Positions 1-12,179 of a stretch of 64,000 nucleotides of DNA are shown in pieces. The number at the start of each line of letters is the position of its first letter. Position 1 is the stretch's first letter. This DNA is from Paracentrotus lividus (taxonomy: Eukaryota; Echinodermata; Echinoidea; Camarodonta; Echinidae): contig CALNVZ010003429.1 in the NCBI GenBank assembly GCA_940671915.1, forward strand, positions 21,731,408-21,795,407, written 5' to 3'. The notes beneath the pieces were generated by a model. It did no database searches. It was not told the origin of the DNA and saw only the letters and a list, made by a program, of their open reading frames with translations. The position numbers were made by a program, and so were the translations under genes.

Positions 1-381
1 TTTTTCTCTTTTACTTTTTAAGCTAAACGTAAAAGTATATTTTAAGGGCTGAAATTATTTAACCATTTGATTGGTTTTCCCCAAAAAGAAGGCCAATATA
101 TATCATGTATATTGGACCTTTGGCTCCCGGAAAGCCCGGGTCTATCATGTTTATTAACATTAGCTCGGTTAATTTTGTCTGATAGATAAATGGGTCTTTT
201 TTGCTTTCAATTCGTAGATGCTTGTTAGTTTCAAACGATGAATTCGTATGAAAGTATCCAAGGTATAATTAGCTTGATCGTCAATCCTTTCCACTATCAA
301 ATTGCAACTTTTATGCCTGCTGCCAGATAAAGTGGTTTGTATGAATCGATCAAACGAAATGGGTTTGTAAATGGATGTCCT

Positions 382-1623
382 CTAAACAACGTCTGTACCC
401 ACTGTTTCCGATTTGCTTTCTTTGTTACCGAAGAGGGGAGCATCAGTTCGTTTAGCATGAGTGAAGATATCTGTCATTGCCTTACGGAATTCTGGATAGC
501 GCACCGTGTATATTATTGGATTAGCACAGGAATTGCAGAATCCCAACACAGTAAGTGCTCTATTCAGAGGACTGTATCGATAGGTTGTCGGAATTAGCCC
601 GAGATTGTAGGCGAAAAATACACTTTGGCTGGGTCCCCAGCAAACGATAAATACGAGAACGACGATGAAAACCGTTTGTAGGACGCGTTTCCTGGCAGTC
701 AGATGTCGCGTGGCTGGGTTGGATGTGTTAAGGTCATTGTTCGCACCGAGGAAAAGTTGGGACTGATGATGTAGCGAGCGTGCTGTCAGAACCTGTAGAG
801 TCAGAGTTACACATGTTGGTATGAGAAATTCGATGACGAAAATTAGTACACCCATAGTTATTTGGAATGTCAATGATGGGTACTCGAATATGCATTTCTG
901 TTGAGACGGATCAATGGACGCATAAAATAACGAATCCAAGGAGATCAATGAGAAACTGACAAACCAGATAAGGACAATGGCCATATAGATTCTCTTACGT
1001 GAAATAATTTCCTTGCTGCGGAATGGATAAACAACGGCTATATACTGTTCGATGGGAATGCATGTGAGTGTCATTATAGATGCAACTACCGACACCCACA
1101 TAAAAAATGATGTATAAACCAGTTTGCAGTACATTTCACCCCATACTGTCGCCGGGACCCGATCTGCAGATGGATGAGGGATGATGAAGATAGATGTTAA
1201 GAGATCAGCGATGGCCAAGGCTCCAACGAGGGTATCTGTCGACTTACTCTTTCCACGTCGTTGGAACAGGAGGATAATAACAAGAAGATTTCCGATAATG
1301 CCTGAGAGTGCTGCGATGATCCTCAAAATAACCCACCAAGACCACGTTATTGGTTGCCAGTGCCACGCCGCAACCGTCAGTGACTGATCTTTAGGGTGCA
1401 GTGGCGTTGATTCTGTAGGCCAGACTGACGACACATCTTCTTCAGTCCAGATGTCAGTCCTGCTTGTCCATCCATCATGTCCATATGTTGAACCAATGGA
1501 CATTCGAATGGTACTATCTTTGAGAGTGCTGGTATCAGTCAATGTTTGTGCATCAGCGCATAATAAAACACCAACCAACTCTATGTAAAGTACCACGAAT
1601 TCTGCCATCCATCGTGCTGCCAT
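382..1623 (-). CDS. Rhodopsin-class (class A) GPCR, tandem copy 1, intronless
   Basis: A single-exon seven-transmembrane receptor of 413 aa for an unknown ligand, probably acting at the plasma membrane. Residues 8-26 look like a signal peptide, followed by a Thr/Ser/Trp-rich ectodomain to about residue 95. TM1 has the GN pair at 111-112, TM2 has LAIAD with Asp140, the disulfide cysteines are Cys166 (top of TM3) and Cys244 (ECL2), TM6 has CWGP at 328-331 and TM7 has NPIIY at 368-372. The TM3 motif is EQY at 192-194, so the usual Arg of D/ERY is Gln. The next receptor gene at 3.9-5.1 kb is a close tandem paralogue in the same orientation, and similarity runs into the 3' flank. A TTTATT at 150-155 could be its polyA signal (AATAAA on the minus strand). 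It resembles the expanded intronless GPCR sets of echinoderms; a peptide-receptor-like ligand class is a guess. Confidence 0.93.
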   Translation of the reverse strand: MAARWMAEFVVLYIELVGVLLCADAQTLTDTSTLKDSTIRMSIGSTYGHDGWTSRTDIWTEEDVSSVWPTESTPLHPKDQSLTVAAWHWQPITWSWWVILRIIAALSGIIGNLLVIILLFQRRGKSKSTDTLVGALAIADLLTSIFIIPHPSADRVPATVWGEMYCKLVYTSFFMWVSVVASIMTLTCIPIEQYIAVVYPFRSKEIISRKRIYMAIVLIWFVSFSLISLDSLFYASIDPSQQKCIFEYPSLTFQITMGVLIFVIEFLIPTCVTLTLQVLTARSLHHQSQLFLGANNDLNTSNPATRHLTARKRVLQTVFIVVLVFIVCWGPSQSVFFAYNLGLIPTTYRYSPLNRALTVLGFCNSCANPIIYTVRYPEFRKAMTDIFTHAKRTDAPLFGNKESKSETVGTDVV

Positions 1624-3224
1624 AATTATACGATAAAAAAATATATTTTAATAGGAAAACGTTGATTGCGCGTCGGTCTCGACCATCATCTTTATGACAA
1701 AGTGTCGGTTTTATGTCAAGTCAACAAGTTAAACCAACTTCAAATCGACCACTGAGTTCGATGTCGCAGTAATCATGGTAATAATATCCTATTTTAAGAG
1801 TAGGTTTGAAATCTGTCTCGTTGGTAATGTTGGTGTGGCGAACTTTTATATCGGTGTCTATTCCGCAGTTCCATGAGGATCCAGAGGCGCACTGGGCGTG
1901 CAACACTTAAAATTTGAAACCCACTCGTTTATTTTGCATGTTACGATTGTAACCAGACCCCCACCCCACCCTATTTTCGAAACTTGGATTCGCCGCTGAA
2001 TGACAAATACTATTACTATTACAAGTAACGATAGCCATTACATTATCCGGGTTATTAGGTTATTACAGGTAATAACAGTATCCAACAGGGGAGTGCTTGA
2101 ACATTTGTGCTAAATTGTGTTTATCTTCCAACTAAAATGCAGTAAAAATTTTCCGGGTAACTAACGAAACGTATTTTAATATATTGAAATAATTGGTATA
2201 TTAATAGTGTTATTTATAATAACATATCTTGAATATCAACACATCATAATCATCTGAGATCCGGTGAATTATCGAAATTTAATTAATGTGATGAGTAGGC
2301 ATTATTCCTTTTTCATTCTGCTTATGTTTGGATGGTAGGGAATCGTGGTTTGCAATCTTTCAATACTACTCGCCGTTTCATTGAGCTTATTTTAACTAAT
2401 TAGCCAGTGTCATACTTTTGGACGCAGTGTCACCACCACCACCCCCCCCCCCCATTCAATTCCGCACTGCTGAGCACCATGTTCTATACATGCACGCACC
2501 AATAGTCATTACATTATCTTATTTATTACGCTTATTTGAACATATAAAAAAAAAATCATCTTACAAAATAATAAATCCAAGTAAGGTAAGCAAAACGAAT
2601 AAATGCAAGTATTAGATGAACAACATAGTATTCATCACCAATCATAATAATCTGAGATCCGATAATTATCGAATTTGTAACATTCTGTCGGGTTTCTTAG
2701 AAGGGCACGTTCGTTCGTAATTTTCTTGCATTCAATTTTGTGACGTAGGCGAGCTCAATTTATATAATCAGTCTACCTCTCCGTTTACCTTTGGGTGTTA
2801 GCTTCAATTCTGCAGTGCCATAATGATTATAATTATATTACTCTGACTGTATCAATTGTCAACAATTCATCACACATATTAACCGTTTACGTGGCGCTTC
2901 AATCTTTAACACAAAGATGTGATTTTCTCTTTTAACTGTGTAGTCTTTGGCCACAGACATGATTATAAAAAAGTTAAGCTAAAATATATTGTTGAAAGTA
3001 AGTAAATTATGAATTACTAGTCCATGGATTTATTATTGATTAGGGGTCATAGAGCGTCCCAGAAAATGGAATCTAGATAGTATAGTCTAAATAATCTAGA
3101 TATCATAATTTAGTTCGTGTACAATTAGGAACTGTATATAATCAATTGTCTGAGTTCTTTTCATAATTCATCATCGATTACTTTCTAACCAGTCAACAAC
3201 ATAATATGTAATTAAATAAGGTAA
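1624..3224. other. Intergenic sequence upstream of GPCR copy 1; short direct repeat
   Basis: No gene is visible. Two direct copies of a short block around ATAATCTGAGATCCG followed by AATTATCGAA occur at about 2,245-2,283 and 2,641-2,680. A C-homopolymer (about 2,441-2,453) sits between them. The rest is AT-rich. Confidence 0.5.
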
Positions 3225-3430
3225 CCTTCGACATAATATCGATATATCATCCTCATACATCAGAAATTTTGAATGTTTCAGAAGCTTCTGCATATCATTT
3301 ATAGATATGACAAACAACTTAGGACCAAAGATAGAGCCATGAGGAACACATTTTCAAATTAATTTACTAACAGATAAAGCTCCATTCAAACTAATGCATT
3401 GTGACCGAGTAAATAATTAAGAATTAAGAC
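3225..3430 (-). pseudogene. LINE reverse-transcriptase relic between the two GPCR genes
   Basis: Read on the minus strand, this stretch gives a decayed reverse-transcriptase core: RSQCISLNGALS, then a VPHGSIFGPKLF block matching the GVPQGSxLGPLLF motif, then INDMQKLL, then YEDD in place of the catalytic YADD. In-frame stops are present and both ends are missing, so it is a short non-LTR retrotransposon relic (Jockey/CR1-type core). It predates or accompanied the local receptor duplication; copy 1 shows no equivalent in its visible flank. Confidence 0.7.
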
Positions 3431-3870
3431 AACCCATGGCTTTCTGGACATTTGTTCACTGAATGTCAATTCACAGGCAATAAAATATTTTATTATAATA
3501 TCATCATGTTTATAAAAGAAGTCATTTTTATGACGACAAAGTAGCCGTATAGATATATGACAAACTTCTTTTTTTTTCTTTTTTCTTTTTTTTCTTCTTT
3601 TTTTTATGTTTTTTTTTTTTCTACACTGAAGTTATTTTCTGGTAAACTCTACCCGCTGTAGTATATGTCTCATTTAAACAATGTCGTGAAATTCTACATT
3701 TTGAATCTTCTTAAGGACTGGTTTTGATACAAATATTGATAATTGATCTTTCCCACTGTCCGCTTGCGATCCTCATGCCTTGCTGACGGATAAGGTGGTT
3801 TGTATGAATCGTTATCAAACAAAATGGGTTAGTTAATGAGTTACCTCTAGACAACGTCTGAGCTAACTGT
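3431..3870. other. AT-rich spacer and conserved 3' flank of GPCR copy 2
   Basis: A T-rich run occupies 3,570-3,622. From about 3,770 the sequence resembles the 3' flank of GPCR copy 1 (around 300-381), showing that the duplication unit includes the 3' UTR. Nothing else is recognisable. Confidence 0.5.
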
Positions 3871-5076
3871 CTATGATTTGCTTTCTATGTTACCGAAGAG
3901 GGGCGCATCAGTACGTTTAGCATGAGTGAAGATATCTGTCATGGCCTTACGGAATTCTGGATAGCGCACCGTGTAGATTATTGGATTAGCACAGGAATTG
4001 CAGAATCCCGACACAGTAAGTGCTCTATTCAGAGGACTGTATCGATAGGTTGTCGGAATAAGCCCGACATTGTAGGCGAAAAAGACACTTTGGCTGGGTC
4101 CCCAGCAAACGATAAATATGATGACGACGATGAAAACCGTTTGTAGGACGCGTTTCCTGGCGATTAGATGTCGTGTGGCTGGGTTGGATCTGTTAAGGTC
4201 TTTGTCCGCACCGAGGAAAAGTCGGGACTGGCGATGTAGCGAGCGTGCTGTCAGAACCTGTAGAGTCAGAGTTACACATGTTGGTATGAGAAATTCGATG
4301 AAGAAAGTAACTACACCAAAGGTTATTTGGAGTGTCGATGATGAGGAATCTAAAATGCATTTCTGCTGTGTTGGATCCGGAGAGGCATTTATCAACAAAA
4401 TTACTGAGTGCAGAATGAAGCTTGCCAGCCAGATTATGACGATGACTAAGAATACTCTTTTACGTGAAAGAATTTCCTTGCTGCGGAATGGATAAACAAC
4501 GGCTATATACTGTTCGATGGGAATGCATGTGAGTGTCATTATAGATGCAACTACCGACACCCACATAAAAAATGATGTATAAACCAGTTTGCAGTACATT
4601 TCACCCCATACTGTCGCCGGGACCCGATCTGCGGATTGATGAGGGATGATAAAGATAGATGTTAAGAGATCAGCAATGGCTAAGGCTCCAACGAGGGTAT
4701 CTGTCGACTTACTCTTTCCACGTCGCTGGAATAGGAGGATAATGACAAGAAGATTTCCGATAATGCCTGAGAGTGCTGCGATGGTCCTCAAAATAACCCA
4801 CCAAGACCACGTTATTGGTTGCCAGTGCCACGCCGCAACCGTCAGTGATTGATCTTTAGGATAAAGTGGAGATGTTTCTGTGGGCCAGACTGTGGACACT
4901 TCCTTTTCGGTCCAGATCGTTCCACTGGTCCATTCATATGTCGAATTGTTAGCCGTTTGAAATGTACTTTCTGGAGGAGCCTTTGTGTAAGACAATATTT
5001 GCGCATCAGAGCATATCAAAACACCAACCAGTTCTAAGTAACATACAACGTAACGTATCATTCGTCCTGGTGCCAT
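3871..5076 (-). CDS. Rhodopsin-class GPCR, tandem copy 2, intronless
   Basis: Paralogue of the receptor at 382-1623, 401 aa from the chosen start. An in-frame ATG exists 30 bases upstream (start at 5106), but the Met at 5076 aligns with the start of copy 1 and puts the signal peptide (FVVLYIELVGVLL-like stretch, here VVCYLELVGVLIC) at the very N-terminus. Motifs match copy 1: GN in TM1, LAIAD in TM2, EQY at 188-190 in place of ERY, CWGP in TM6 and NPIIY at 364-368. The C-terminus stops about nine residues earlier than copy 1. TM1 to TM3 is almost identical in DNA to copy 1, while TM4, ECL2 and the first part of TM5 (plus-strand 4355-4475) are strongly diverged. The N-terminal ectodomain also differs and has N-glycosylation sequons near residues 43-46. 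This suggests a recent duplication with local divergence or gene conversion. Confidence 0.93.
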   Translation of the reverse strand: MAPGRMIRYVVCYLELVGVLICSDAQILSYTKAPPESTFQTANNSTYEWTSGTIWTEKEVSTVWPTETSPLYPKDQSLTVAAWHWQPITWSWWVILRTIAALSGIIGNLLVIILLFQRRGKSKSTDTLVGALAIADLLTSIFIIPHQSADRVPATVWGEMYCKLVYTSFFMWVSVVASIMTLTCIPIEQYIAVVYPFRSKEILSRKRVFLVIVIIWLASFILHSVILLINASPDPTQQKCILDSSSSTLQITFGVVTFFIEFLIPTCVTLTLQVLTARSLHRQSRLFLGADKDLNRSNPATRHLIARKRVLQTVFIVVIIFIVCWGPSQSVFFAYNVGLIPTTYRYSPLNRALTVSGFCNSCANPIIYTVRYPEFRKAMTDIFTHAKRTDAPLFGNIESKS

Positions 5077-5106
5077 GCTTATCTCGAGAGAGTCCGTTGA
5101 TTGCAA

Positions 5107-5874
5107 TATTTTTTTAATTATTATTATTTTTCATTAATGTAATTATAGCTTGCTATTTTGGGGTACAGGAAAATGATGTCCACCTAGAACATTACAGTCA
5201 CACAGGAAATACGAATATTAAATTTGCTTGTTGAATACCCTGAGGAAATTGAGCCTATAGTCAGTTAAATCAAAGGGTGATTTGGTTAAAGAAGAAAACA
5301 TTCTCTCACAACGTCGATCTCACTACGAACGCTGTCATGATCTGAGCATCTGGTTTATTGACGACCTTTATATATTCGAATCCGCATGATAATGTCACGT
5401 GTTGGTCCTCACTTCTTTTGACATGACGTAATGATTAATATCACACTTATAACGACAACTTCAGAAGAACAGTCATAACGGTACGAATTACACGAAAGCT
5501 TCGCATTAGCCATGTGTTAATTTGTTCAGTTTTGATACAGTTTAGGATATTTCTCACCGGTGCCACAGGGATTTATGTCAGAGTCAAAATAATCTACAGT
5601 AATACGCCAAGTATTACGAGAACGACGCGGCCATCAATATTTATTTGTTCGCTTTCATATTCATTACACATGAACTGACAGATCATTTATTACACATTAA
5701 GTGACAGATACTTAACAAAATGATGGCCAAGCAATTACACGCATAATTTTTCCCCCTTCATAAGTAAATGTGTCTCTATAGGGGAAAATGAAAATGTTTA
5801 ACTGACATTAAAATAATGGTGACACGATACTTGTTCCTGCTACAATTGTTCCAGGCTTTATTTCGTCTAAGATG
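5107..5874. other. Upstream region of GPCR copy 2
   Basis: No gene, splice-flanked exon or known repeat was recognised here. A promoter for copy 2 should lie in this interval, but no convincing core element was identified. Confidence 0.4.
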
Positions 5875-6065
5875 TACACTGTAAAATATATTTGTATTTT
5901 TACAGCAAATCTGCTGTCAGCAGAGTCACCATAAAAAATGTAATTTAAAAAACAGTTTTGTTGTAAATTTCTCCTGCAAATAATTACATGAAAAAATACA
6001 AAATATACATCAGGAGTAACACATTTGTTCCGTTTTAACCAAATATGTACGCTATAGAAAAAAAA

Positions 6066-6135
<70 letters not shown>

Positions 6136-6259
6136 CCCCTTCTCATAAATTCTTAGACGAGAAATTTACAACAAAACTGTTTTTTAAATTACATTTTTTA
6201 CGGCGACTCTGCTGACAGCAGATTTGCTGTAAAGATACAAATATTTTTTTTACAGTGTA
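5875..6259. mobile_element. MITE with about 100-bp terminal inverted repeats and a poly(T) core
   Basis: The left end begins TACACTGTAAAA and the right end is its inverse, TTTTTTACAGTGTA. Inside, the segments containing CAGCAAATCTGCTGTCAGCA and AACAAAACTGTTTTTTAAAT mirror each other over about 100 bases per side. The terminal TA pairs fit a Tc1/mariner-type TA target duplication. There is no coding capacity. The centre is a run of about 66 T (6,070-6,135). Confidence 0.75.
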
Positions 6260-7249
6260 GGGTTAGTTTAACGATAGCAATAGGTTTTTATGTTAGGTTT
6301 AGGGTAGGGTAAATTGGTAAGTCCAGAGTTTAAATTGGTCATTCGATTAGTTTTTGGAACTTGCAGCGGAGCAATTGTCGACTGAGCAATTGTCATGGAA
6401 TCAAAATAATTCGAATCAAATTCGAAAGACTTTTACATTAGGTATCGAAATTAGCCAACTAGTTATACATTTGGTATTTTACGTCGCTTTGTTGATTCCC
6501 CCTCCATTCTGTCCTAAATAATTTCGATGTAGGGAGTAATGATGATCTACTTATACGTTTTCCTGGTTTCATCCCACACTTAACTGAAAGATTTTCTTGT
6601 AAACTAGGTAGTATTTCGTAGTACTTCCGTGGCTTATATTGCCTCAGTTCCATTTCATTCTTCTCAGTGCTCTTGATCTAATGTTTGGGGTTTTATTTAT
6701 CATTAGCATTATTTATCTTACAATCATTTTTAATGGATGAAGTATCCGTTTCTTTTTCACCAATATATGTTGCATGCTTCTAGAGATGGAGTTCCTCAGG
6801 GTTCAGTCAACGGACCAATGCTGTTTACACTCTTTATTCGTGTGAGGCTATACAATACCTGCCATAAACACAAGTGCAAGGTCGCTCCTTTTGCACACTG
6901 GTGAAATATACATGTACATGTATAGATGCGTATAGGTCCCTTGACCCAACTGATGATGTTAAAAGAGGAATTGTTTTAAGACTGGTAAATAAGAATAACA
7001 CCAAAATAATGATTTCTAATTCTAATTTTGATGGAACAAAGGCAAAATGTTTGTTTGGTAATCTCGATAGGTTGATCAGGGTTCCTACTCAATGAAACAT
7101 TCATTTTTCATTAAGAACAAAAAATGTTCATCGTTTAAAGCCCATTACTTAGTGATTAAATAATCATGATAACCAACATTCTTCAGGACACAGCAAATCT
7201 TACTTGGGCCAAGTCGCTGGATGAAGATTAAAATGAATTAAAAAGACAT
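6260..7249. other. Intergenic sequence holding a tiny RT relic
   Basis: At about 6,785-6,880 on the plus strand a frame reads DGVPQGSVNGPMLFTLFI, which is the reverse-transcriptase motif of a CR1/L2-like LINE, directly comparable to GVPQGSVLGPLLFTLYL in the longer LINE at 37.6 kb. It breaks down immediately on either side. The rest of the interval shows nothing recognisable. Confidence 0.6.
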
Positions 7250-7257
7250 ATGTACAT

Positions 7258-7850
<593 letters not shown>

Positions 7851-7962
7851 ATGCGTGTTTGTGTGATTATGTCTTTTTCAAGTGTTTTAATCGTATCACT
7901 CAGCGACTTGCCCCGAGTGAGAGTCGCAGTGTCCTAAATGGTGGTATCCCACTTCGCGAAAA

Positions 7963-8381
7963 CTACTTTGAGACGGATTTGGGACTACTTTGAGACGGTT
8001 TTAAAACAGTTTTGAGACTTTTGAAACTTGTCGCGGAGACGTCTGTGAGACGTCTCCTGAGTCCCCGCGACGTTTCATGAGTTTCTGGAATCTCAAAACC
8101 GTCTCAAAGTAGTCCCAAATCGGTTTCCGCGACGGAAAAAAGTATCGGGTACGTCTCCGATATTTTTTTCCCCCTATCGTGGAGACAATACTTCTTTTCC
8201 GTCGCGGAGATGTCTCCGATACTATTTTTCCGTCGCGGAAGCCGATTTGGGACTACTTTGAGACTATTTTGAGAATCCAGAAACTCGTGAAACGTCTCGG
8301 AGACGTCTCAGGGACAAATTTCAAAACAGTCTCAAAAATGTTTCAAAATCGTCTCAAAGTAGTCCCAAATCCGTCTCAAAT
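7963..8381. mobile_element. GAGAC/GTCTC-rich palindromic element
   Basis: The left end has TTTGAGACGGATTTGGGAC and the right end is its inverse, GTCCCAAATCCGTCTCAAA-like. The interior is crowded with CGTCTC, GAGACG and CCGTCGCGGA words arranged as nested hairpins. It is non-coding and abuts the next foldback element directly. Confidence 0.65.
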
Positions 8382-8382
8382 T

Positions 8383-9362
8383 ACACTGTCCGTCATAAAG
8401 GTGGAAAAAAATTTGCCGCTATAGCGACATTTTGCTCTGACTTTAATTTCTTGAATAAGCTTGTCCCTGCTTTTACTTTTTGTGACCCTGGCTATATCTT
8501 GGACATTCTCCCAACCCTTCACGTGGACCTTTTTCCAAAAAAAGTTTTGTCAACCTCCGTGATGCCCATTTTTGTTATTTTTTCTAATTTGGGGGCCCCT
8601 TTTTGTTTTCCCGGCCGATCAAGCCCCCCTCAGTCCTACCCCCAGGAAACGCGACTGAGGTGTACTGTTTTATATTGCTCTTTAAGTTAAATCTATATTT
8701 CTGGGGACAGGCTATTAAGGTCTCTTGTCTAGGGGAGGGGTTGAAGTAAAAAACGAGATTGGTGAAAATTTGGAATATTTTATTCCATCTTTATACTGAA
8801 AACAAAAGAAATGAAAAACCACCTTTAACCATTAAATATCATCATGTTCCCCTTAAATTTTGTTTAGCCTTCATGACAAGGCTGTAAATAGTCATTATTA
8901 TTGATAATATTGTATTTTTATTTATGTTTGGTTAAGATTTTACAATACAATTTAGGGAAGATAGAAATTTCCATGGTGTAAACATGAATAAAATGAATGT
9001 TGAACACCAATCAAAATAAATTTTGAGTCGAGCCTGTAACCATAAATCTAGATTTAATTTAAAGAACAATAACAAATCTCCACCTAAGACGTGTTTCCTT
9101 GGGGTAGGACTGAGAGGGCCTTGGTGGGTCGCGTGAACAAAAAAGGGCCCCAAAAATAAGAAAAAATGACGAAAATGGCCATCTTCTGGGGGTGACAAAC
9201 TTTTTTTAAGAAAAATCCCCGGGAAGGGTAAAGGGAACGTCCAAGATATAGCGAGGATCACAGAAAGTGAAAGCAGTGATAAACACATTCAAGAATTAAT
9301 AACGGAGCAACATAATGTCGCTTGAGCCAGAAAAAAAAATCCACCTTTATGACGAACAATGT
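8383..9362. mobile_element. Foldback-type element with about 300-bp terminal inverted repeats
   Basis: The left end is ACACTGTCCGTCATAAAGG and the right end is CCTTTATGACGAACAATGT. The arms (about 8,383-8,690 and 9,060-9,362) mirror each other, including the TATATCTTGGAC, GGGGCCC and CCTACCCCAAGGAAAC-like words. The core is about 370 bases and non-coding. It is probably a non-autonomous DNA transposon; CACTG-like ends hint at hAT, but no clear target duplication was found. Confidence 0.75.
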
Positions 9363-12179
9363 AGTTTCTGCGAAGTGAGATACCACCAAACGATCGTTGG
9401 TTATTTAATCATGCGTGCAAAAATTCAAATAAAAAAAATATATGTTTTGTTTTGCTTTGTTTCTTTTTATTTTGTTTATGGGGTGTTGTTTTGCTTCTTT
9501 TTTTTTTTCTTTTCTTTTTTTTTTTCTTACTTACTTCGTACAAATCACTGTATAGACACATGTTAATTCCCGTTATGTAAATCGTGTTCATAATAATTAG
9601 GAATAATTTTGCTTCATGTGGAAATTTCTATTTTGCACCTCGCACTCGCTTGAATTTGTTTTACATGTTTTAGTGGATGCCATCATCTGTACAATGAATT
9701 TAAGTATCATATTACACGAATAAGGAGGTTTCCCTGCCGGGAAAACATAAAGACAATCACAGTGTGTCCAAACTGTATCCATATCAATTCTACTCTATGT
9801 AAAATGTAAAGTTAACGTATACCAATGTGCGGCATTATATCGTAATTAAACAAGGCGCGTCCATTGATGCTAAGATGGCTGAGACGGCAAGCGTAAGCGA
9901 ATCGTTAGTGTGAAATATGGGAGCGGGTACAGCGTAGATGCTATACAGCTGGCTGCAAATTAGATAGTTAGCTCATCAAATTAACGTGCGCTTAAGAGAG
10001 TACTTTCCGCATGAGCTGTGAATGGGTTTAGCGTTTTGCGGATTCAGCAATCTACTGCGTGGACATGGATGGAAAGAATTAATGACCACTTATCTCATGT
10101 TGTAGTTAATTAGACTCTCAGACCCAGATGGGAAATATACACATTCTGGGCAATCGCTATATACAGTTTGGTGATGAAGTTCGTAATCAGATTCTTATTT
10201 CACCATGATTGAATGTTCCAAACCGAGTATTGAATAAGTATGTCTGTCACCGTCTTGCGCTAGCCCGTCCAGCATGCGGATATAGCATGTGGATGTGGGA
10301 AATATCGACCCATCGAGTACAAGTTCTATTGTGAAGTGTCGGAGTGACGGACTTTTTCTTAACCAAATCGGAAATGAAATTATACCATCTGCATCAAGGT
10401 GAATTCAGAGAGCTTTAAAAACGGCTCTGATCATTAAGCTGTAATATAAAATTATGCGTTATCCAGGAAGTAATTATGTGTGTTGAGCTATTGAGACGCA
10501 TTGCCAGAGCAGAATTACTATGAGGCATCGAATTGACAGAACGTGACTGAGGATCGATGACAATGTAGGATTTTATTCCCTATGGAGTTGAAGTGTATTC
10601 CTCATTTTTTGCAAAAAAAAAAGACTCTGCGGACTTATTCAAGTTATCACATTTCTTGAAAGAGGTAGTTGCCGTCGCATAATCAAGGAAAACAAAGAGG
10701 TGAAAAGCGTGCAAAATACGAAATGTCTATGCAGCGTGTTGTATGATTTGCGTAAGTGATAGCGCCCATCTCCGCTTACGTTACAACTTGAATGATATGA
10801 CTTTGCGAAAATGGATCCAAATCCACCAGTCGATCACACTGGAACACAATGTGAAGTGACGGACGGGATACTGTTGGTTCACAGAGTCGACTTGTGTCGG
10901 ATTTAATTGGGCCATTTTACAGTGTCGGTAGGAATCCTACTGTTCGCAACAATGTGAAACTTCATGGTGTCACAGTGTGTTCAATTGTGTTACACTGTTG
11001 GCACTGGTTGTTTGCAGGCGGCAGGGTTGTACACATTCCGATTTCTTCCGTCGGGGCAACACTCGATTATTTTTTCCATTAAAAAAAAAAATTGCCCCCA
11101 TAGAGTCTTTAATTCATCGAAGGTCATAGATTTCCAGAGATCGTCATTCCGAAAATAAAGGCGTTTGAGCTTGTTTGCTGTCGATGTTTGGGTGCGTGTG
11201 AATAATTCACCCGTGGCGAGATAAACTATATCAGTATTAGGCTATATTTTTTTTTTTTTTTTTTTTGCCGACATCTGCCAAAGTTACAAATAAATAGAAT
11301 GTTGTGATATTAATAGCCCTTTTCGTTGGTTTTGTTTTTGTTTGTTTTTTTTTTTCATAGTGTTTTTCCTTTCAGGGAATTCAAGTGTCAAAGTAATTCA
11401 TAAAAGAAAACATATATAGGATAACGAACTATATGTTCGTTCATAGTTTAGGCGTATATACTTATTCGGGGAATTTTTTTTTTTTGTTTTTTTCCGTACT
11501 GTTCTGTTATTATTTTATGATAGTGATTATCACGTTGATGGAATCTCGATGTCAACAAGTGGGTAAACGTCACATTAATTTTATGTTAGTAATTGAAAGA
11601 TATAAGTTTTCATTGTGACACTTTATTCTACTGTCTTTGCTCCGACGAAATTGATTTCATGTTTCGAATGTTCAACCTACTCCCTATCTAACTGTTAACA
11701 ATTAGCAAGAGTTGCAGCTGAAGAGACGATTGATTGACATGATATCGTGGTTTATTTCTTTGATAGTGGTTCTTGACATCAAGTAATGGTATGAGTTATT
11801 TTGCCGCAGTACTCATTTGATCTGCATATTTTGTAGACTTTCATGCTATTTTCAATATAGTAAGAGATCATGGTGAATAGAATTTCTTTCAAATATTTGT
11901 GCATTTTCATAATCAGAAATTTTAAGTTGACAGCACATCATACTTTAAGTCATGGAAAATCAATATTTTTTTTTTTTTTTCATTTGAAGTTTTTTGATAA
12001 TCTTACGGTTGCAGAACGAACATAAAAAAAAATCTTATCAGTCAGTTGAATTAAAAGTTCCAATTAATGCATCATACCTTCATGATTTCTTGATCTTCTT
12101 TGAAAAATCAAAGAAGTAAAGAAAAATGTACGAAAATAACGCGGAAGCTATATAAGAGGTTTGACGATGCCGCCCAGCC
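9363..12179. other. Left-arm sequence without recognisable genes
   Basis: No credible exon or repeat family was recognised beyond homopolymer runs (T near 9,500, 11,250 and 11,480). Its reverse-complement counterpart is about 19,000-21,850. Confidence 0.5.

Noticed and set aside
5077-5106. Upstream ATG of GPCR copy 2
   Set aside because: It would put ten polar residues before the signal peptide and has no counterpart in copy 1.
5808-6146. 112-aa frame with a poly-Lys run
   Set aside because: The poly-Lys is the poly(T) core of a MITE.
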